Of a stretch of DNA of 64,000 nt, positions 61,178 to 64,000 are shown one piece after another (positions within the stretch are counted from its first letter, which is position 1; each line of letters begins with the position of its first letter). The DNA comes from Bacteroidota bacterium (GTDB taxonomy: Bacteria > Bacteroidota > Bacteroidia > Palsa-965): NCBI GenBank assembly GCA_013288325.1, contig JABDCB010000009.1:1-64000 (forward strand), read 5' to 3'. Below the pieces are notes generated by a model, which worked only from the letters and a program-made list of their open reading frames with translations, did not search any database and was not told where the DNA came from. Both the position numbers and the translations under genes were made by a program.

Positions 61178-61614
61178 GACATCTCTTCTCGTCTCAGGAG
61201 TGTTTCTCCACGTCTGGATCATGTCTTTTCTCATCTGCTGCGTGTTTCTCCTCGTCTGGAGCATGTCTTTTCTCGTCTCCGGAGTGTTTCCCCTCGTATA
61301 GATAATGTCTTTTCTCGTCTGCTGTGTGTTTCTCCATGTCAGGATCATGTCTTTTCTCGTCTCCTGAATGCTTCTCCACGTCTGGATCATGTTTTTTCTC
61401 GTCTCCAGAGTGTTTTTTCACGCCTGGATCATGTTTTTTCTCGTCTCCAGAGTGTTTTTTCACGCCTGGATCATGTCTTTTCTCGTCCCCTGAATGTTCC
61501 TCCACGTCTGGATCATGTCTTTTCTCATCTCCTGAATGTTTGTCCGCGTCTGAATAATGTCTCTTCTCGTCTCCTGAGTATTTCTCCACGTCTGAGGAGT
61601 GTTTCTTCTCATCA
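61178..61614. repeat. 42-bp tandem minisatellite (~10 units)
   Basis: Unit boundaries at 61220, 61262, 61304, 61346, 61388, 61430, 61472, 61514, 61556, 61598, exactly 42 bp each; consensus catgtcttttctcgtctcctgaatgtttctccacgtctggat. Confidence 0.97.
61194..61589 (-). CDS. candidate repetitive D/E/K/H-rich protein, (DPDVEKHSGDEKRH)n
   Basis: Minus frame open across all repeat units; several inter-unit changes are synonymous (gac/gat, aaa/aag). GTG start only; start site not convincing. Confidence 0.4.
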   Translation of the reverse strand: MEKYSGDEKRHYSDADKHSGDEKRHDPDVEEHSGDEKRHDPGVKKHSGDEKKHDPGVKKHSGDEKKHDPDVEKHSGDEKRHDPDMEKHTADEKRHYLYEGKHSGDEKRHAPDEEKHAADEKRHDPDVEKHS

Positions 61615-61759
61615 GTATTGTAGAAGAAAAATCACCAATTGATAGTGAGAGAGTTAGGTGTTCGTATAGGTTCGAGTCAGAACAAGTAAGTAGGGTAGGA
61701 AAAATCCGTATCTTTAATTAGTGTTTCCGAAGTGGTGAAATGCGATAAAAATCTTATTT

Positions 61760-62077
61760 ATGAGCGAAGAACAAAATAACCCCAATCAGCTGAATATAGA
61801 GCTGAATGAAGATGTAGCAGAAGGAATCTATTCCAACCTGGCTATTATTACCCATTCCAATTCGGAATTCGTTATTGATTTTATCAAGCTGATGCCGGGG
61901 GTTCCCAAGGCCAAGGTGAAGTCGAGGATTGTGCTGACACCTCAGCATGCCAAACGTCTGATGAAGGCTCTTAAAGATAATATTGGCAAGTTTGAGCAGG
62001 TACATGGTCCTATTAAGGATACCGATATGCCTAATACGCTACCCCTCAGCTTTGGTGGGCCTACCGCTCAGGCTTAA
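61760..62077 (+). CDS. DUF3467 domain protein
   Basis: GIYSNLAIITHSNSEFVIDFIKLMPGVPKAKVKSRIVLTPQHAKRLMKALKDNI. Confidence 0.92.
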   Translation: MSEEQNNPNQLNIELNEDVAEGIYSNLAIITHSNSEFVIDFIKLMPGVPKAKVKSRIVLTPQHAKRLMKALKDNIGKFEQVHGPIKDTDMPNTLPLSFGGPTAQA

Positions 62078-62080
62078 AAA

Positions 62081-62153
62081 AGCGGCAGGAGGCAGCGGCA
62101 GTATGCCCATAGGGTTAGTTTAATTTTGCCTCCTGCTGCTGCCTCCTGCCGCT
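62081..62153. terminator. bidirectional terminator from GCAGGAGGCAGC repeat
   Basis: AGCGGCAGGAGGCAGCGGCAG (62081-62101) pairs with CTGCTGCTGCCTCCTGCCGCT (62133-62153), flanked by A and T runs, between convergent genes. Confidence 0.8.
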
Positions 62154-62172
62154 TTTTTTCTACCTCCTGCGC

Positions 62173-63477
62173 CTATTTTAATAGAGCTATCCTTTTCTCC
62201 ATTTCCTTTCTGATCTCATCGGTGCACAGATTCCCGATACTCCCTTCATGGGTGTGATGAAGTGGTTTTTGGTAAGAGAAGGTGCCGGAGTTAATATCCT
62301 TCCCTACCTTTTTATAGGCATCCCGAAAAGGGACTCCTTGCAGCACTTGTTCGTTCACCGCTTCCACACTCCATAAGTACCGATACTTTTCGTCTTTCAG
62401 GATAGAGGCATTCACCTGTATGTGCTGTAGCATATAATGAGCCATGTGCAGACAGGAGCTTAGTTCTTGTAGCGCAGGGAATAGGCATTCTTTGGTTAAC
62501 TGGAAGTCGCGGTGGTAACCGGAAGGCAGGTTGCTTTGAAGCAACGTCAGCTCATTGGGCAAGGCCTGTAGCTTATTGCACCGGGCCCGGATGAGTTCAA
62601 ATACATCGGGATTTTTCTTGTGAGGCATAATGCTGCTTCCTGTACACAATTCATCGGGGAAAGAGATGAACCCGAAATTCTGCCCCATGTACAAACAAAT
62701 ATCAAACGATAAGCGGGAGAGGGTAGCCCCAACCGATGCCAGCGCCATGGCACAGATCTTCTCAGTTTTCCCCCGGCTCATTTGTGCGTACACCGAATTA
62801 TAATTCAGTGTTTCAAATTTCAGGAGGCGTGTTGTCATCTCCCGTTTAAGCGGAAAGGATGATCCGAATCCGGCACCGGAGCCGAGTGGATTTTTATTGG
62901 CAACATGATAAGCAGCCAGCATCAGTTCCATATCATCTACCAGACTTTCGGCATAGGCTCCAAACCATAATCCGAAAGAGGAAGGCATAGCCACCTGCAT
63001 ATGTGTATATCCGGGCATCAGCACTTCCCGGTGTTTTTCACTCAATAACTGAAGGGTGTCGAATACGGTTTTGATTTCTCCGCTTATCTTTTTCAGCTGA
63101 TCACGAATAAATAATTTTACATCCACCAGCACCTGGTCGTTCCGGGATCGTCCGCTATGTATTTTCTTTCCGGCTTCTCCTATATTCCTTGTCAGCAGAA
63201 GCTCTATCTGTGAATGAACATCCTCCACTCCGTCTTCTATAACGAATGCTTCAGCCTTTATGGTGTGCAAAATAGCTTTCAACCCTTTTTCAATAGCCGA
63301 GAATTCGTCCGCCGAAAGTAACTGAATCTCCTTCAGCATGGCAGTATGGGCCAGAGAACCTGTTACATCGGCTTCGGCCAGATAAAGATCAAACTCTTTA
63401 TCCTTTCCGGCAGTAAAAGAATCAATGATAGCAGAGGCCTCGCTTAATGTCTGATTTTCTTTTTGCCAGAGTTTCAT
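62173..63477 (-). CDS. argH: argininosuccinate lyase
   Basis: HSGRSRNDQVLVDVKLF, GYTHMQVAMP, GSSIMPHKKNPDVFELIR. Confidence 0.97.
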   Translation of the reverse strand: MKLWQKENQTLSEASAIIDSFTAGKDKEFDLYLAEADVTGSLAHTAMLKEIQLLSADEFSAIEKGLKAILHTIKAEAFVIEDGVEDVHSQIELLLTRNIGEAGKKIHSGRSRNDQVLVDVKLFIRDQLKKISGEIKTVFDTLQLLSEKHREVLMPGYTHMQVAMPSSFGLWFGAYAESLVDDMELMLAAYHVANKNPLGSGAGFGSSFPLKREMTTRLLKFETLNYNSVYAQMSRGKTEKICAMALASVGATLSRLSFDICLYMGQNFGFISFPDELCTGSSIMPHKKNPDVFELIRARCNKLQALPNELTLLQSNLPSGYHRDFQLTKECLFPALQELSSCLHMAHYMLQHIQVNASILKDEKYRYLWSVEAVNEQVLQGVPFRDAYKKVGKDINSGTFSYQKPLHHTHEGSIGNLCTDEIRKEMEKRIALLK

Positions 63478-63498
63478 GCAGAATTTATGAATTAAGAT

Positions 63499-64000
63499 TT
63501 AAGAATTATGATTGAATATTTTCTGAAGCATGGCGATATAGATATCAATGCCTTCCATGATTTCGGAAACATAAATGAATTCATCGGCCGTATGTGAACG
63601 AGCGGAATCACCGGGCCCTATTTTAAGACTTTGAACAGGTATCAGTGCCTGATCTGATGTGGTGGGCGAGCCATATGTGGTTCTGCCCAATGCAAGTCCG
63701 GCTTTTACAATGGGATGCTCTGCGGATATAGAAGACGGCTTGAGTCGCATAGACCTTGGAGTTACCTCACAAGAAACATGTTTACGGATCATATCCAGTA
63801 CCTCTTCCTGGGTATACATTTCTGTAAGCCTTACATCTACGGTAAACTTGCAGGTGTCGGGCACTACATTGTGTTGTGTACCCGCCTGAATGACAGTCAC
63901 CGACATTTTCATTTCACCCAGCCAGGGAGATACTTTCGGAAACCGGAATGTGCGAAACCATTGAATGGCATCCATCGCTTTGTAAAGTGCATTTTCGCCT
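63499..64000 (-). CDS. M20-family deacylase (ArgE/N-acetylornithine or N-acylcitrulline deacetylase-like), truncated at the window edge
   Basis: VSVIQAGTQHNVVPDTCKFTVDVR-type dimerisation domain; reading frame stays open to 64000; adjacent to argH. Confidence 0.85.
   Translation of the reverse strand, partial: GENALYKAMDAIQWFRTFRFPKVSPWLGEMKMSVTVIQAGTQHNVVPDTCKFTVDVRLTEMYTQEEVLDMIRKHVSCEVTPRSMRLKPSSISAEHPIVKAGLALGRTTYGSPTTSDQALIPVQSLKIGPGDSARSHTADEFIYVSEIMEGIDIYIAMLQKIFNHNS

Noticed and set aside
61178-61614. CRISPR array reading of the 42-bp repeats
   Set aside because: Units are contiguous with no unique spacers and no cas genes; it is a minisatellite.
61160-61642. Plus-strand 160-aa ORF (HVFSRLLNVSPRLD)n as the coding frame
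   Set aside because: Between-unit substitutions are often non-synonymous in this frame (R/H, V/A, F/S). The minus D/E/K/H frame is more consistent with coding.

Overview
This 64 kb window looks like Bacteroidota chromosome, judging by T9SS-type sorting domains, a SecDF fusion, type III glutamine synthetase, DUF2851 and PorE/OmpA-like proteins. I had no database access, so product names rest on motif and family recognition. Roughly the first 7.2 kb is an accessory segment. It holds a SRAP gene, small unknown ORFs, an unusual tRNA-like gene, a ribbon-helix-helix miniprotein, an IS1380-like transposase and duplicated small-ORF/leader cassettes. From 7.2 to 12.5 kb there is a probable metal-related outer-membrane locus: TonB receptor, a small His/Cys protein, a beta-barrel, a lipoprotein and a CxxC HMA protein. 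It is followed by a PIN-domain gene with a 56-aa partner missing from the ORF track. From 13 to 45 kb the content is mostly housekeeping: secDF, tatA, glnN, two PorE-like paralogs around purM, prfA, desaturase, pyrF, DUF2851, K+ channel, two APC permeases, apt, acyl-CoA dehydrogenase, rpsU, xerC and hpf. From 45.5 to 58.9 kb lies the conserved tRNA-tuf-tRNA-Trp-secE-nusG-rplKAJL-rpoBC block. The right end carries rlmF, a strict 42-bp minisatellite that stays open in a D/E/K/H-rich minus frame, DUF3467, argH and a truncated M20 peptidase. The strongest candidates for something undescribed are: the nested structured element at 2042-2223; the cassette/leader duplication at 5425-6841; the 42-bp coding minisatellite at 61178-61614; the odd-anticodon tRNA-like gene at 3690-3763; and the PIN plus 56-aa gene pair.
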